Assembly (NCBI RefSeq): GCF_014645495.1
Contig: NZ_BMLV01000002.1
Location: 611,191-675,190 of the forward strand
DNA: 64,000 bases
Reading direction: 5' to 3'
Source of the DNA: Cloacibacterium rupense
GTDB lineage: Bacteria; Bacteroidota; Bacteroidia; Flavobacteriales; Weeksellaceae
Shown here: positions 63,605 to 64,000 of the stretch, one piece after another
How positions within the stretch are numbered: the stretch's first letter is position 1
Layout of the letters: the number at the start of each line of letters is the position of its first letter
Translations under genes and position numbers: made by a program
The notes under the pieces: model-generated
The model's input: only the letters and a program-made list of their open reading frames with translations
The model's database searches: none
What the model was told of the DNA's origin: nothing

Positions 63605-64000
63605 TTAATCATTTTTCTTGAAAGAAGAGATGGCAGAATATTTTTCTTTGATGTAAATTTTTACGATGAAATCAAAGACTTTATCTCTTAGTATAAATCC
63701 TATTGCGCCTATAATAGCAATGGTAAGCATAGCGACAAACATTCCAAAGAAATATTTTAAAACCGCAAAAATCACCATTGGAAACAGCATTTTCGGAATG
63801 GTTAAGAGCATGTTTTTTAGATTAAATTGATTTTTTTCGCCCATAGATTTGGTGGCTGCGTTTAGATCTACAGGATTTTTATTGTAAGCACCACTTAATA
63901 AGGTGAGATGAGAATTAACACCTAAATTGTATAATCCCGCTGCTAAAAAGGTGAGATATAAATCCCAACTGATAAAGGCATAACCAACTGCCAAAACCAT
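63605..64000 (-). CDS. DUF5687-like ABC-associated membrane protein, 5' part beyond the window
   Basis: The last 131 residues of a polytopic membrane protein that continues past the right edge. About four helices, with 'YNLGVNSHLTLLSGAYNKNPVDLNA' and 'MLLTIPKMLFPMVIFAVLKYFFG' in the order I know from DUF5687 proteins, which are encoded with ABC ATPases in flavobacteria. It is probably the permease for the ATPase at 62879-63586. The substrate is unknown. Confidence 0.65.
   Translation of the reverse strand: MVLAVGYAFISWDLYLTFLAAGLYNLGVNSHLTLLSGAYNKNPVDLNAATKSMGEKNQFNLKNMLLTIPKMLFPMVIFAVLKYFFGMFVAMLTIAIIGAIGFILRDKVFDFIVKIYIKEKYSAISSFKKND

Overview
The window is AT-rich, gene-dense DNA from a member of the Bacteroidetes, most likely a flavobacterium of the Weeksellaceae (Cloacibacterium/Chryseobacterium group). 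The evidence is: type IX secretion C-terminal sorting domains, lipoproteins, TonB-type proteins, DUF families typical of the group (DUF4476, DUF3820, DUF6132-like), promoters of the TTTG / TAnnTTTG type, almost no Shine-Dalgarno sequences, and a pyruvate formate-lyase pair, which fits a facultative anaerobe such as Cloacibacterium. The genus is an inference.

Layout. 1-16700 is chromosomal housekeeping: a TonB-like C-terminus cut by the window edge, a DUF6646-like barrel protein, a PQQ-type sugar dehydrogenase, uvrB, an AI-2E family permease with a DUF3820 gene, two related membrane proteins, pabB-pabC, menD, two secreted surface proteins (a predicted beta-helix and a five-repeat T9SS protein) and a PA0069-type radical SAM enzyme.

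16860-24120 is an accessory island on the 3' end of a tRNA-Asn gene. It has three copies of a tRNA-end/terminator repeat (16866-16898, 22484-22551, 24044-24088). The first two bracket a complete qatABCD anti-phage operon (KAP-type ATPase, QatB, QueC-like QatC, TatD-like QatD). The last two bracket a Fic AMPylase-like gene with repeated operators. Truncated genes of a Bacteroidetes mobile element lie just inside the repeats of the first cassette. No integrase is visible, so this looks like tandem accretion followed by decay.

24190-31270: rseP, a second DUF6646-like barrel protein, an omega-amidase-type nitrilase, SnoaL-like and DUF4476 proteins, an AraC regulator, and a small-gene operon (methyltransferase, YgaP-like membrane protein, DUF6132-like, rhodanese, thioredoxin). 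31700-36000 continues with sulfur and redox genes: two TauE/SafE permeases around a persulfide-dioxygenase-like MBL-rhodanese protein, a Crp/Fnr regulator and a GreA-like protein. The MBL gene and the methyltransferase operon have an identical 17-bp palindromic element upstream, a candidate common operator.

36160-41570 is a probable copper-handling locus: a Cys-rich small exported protein, an MbnP-like lipoprotein, a di-haem MbnH/cytochrome c peroxidase-like lipoprotein, a Cys-motif outer-membrane protein and a TonB-dependent receptor. 41700-64000 returns to core functions: HerA-like ATPase, a T9SS LRR protein, a DEDDh exonuclease, a 31-aa basic peptide gene, lysA, TonB-like proteins, a dipeptide epimerase, methylmalonyl-CoA mutase, pflB-pflA, prfA, a four-domain CoA-disulfide-reductase fusion, class I fumarase, and an ABC ATPase with a DUF5687-like membrane partner cut by the right edge.
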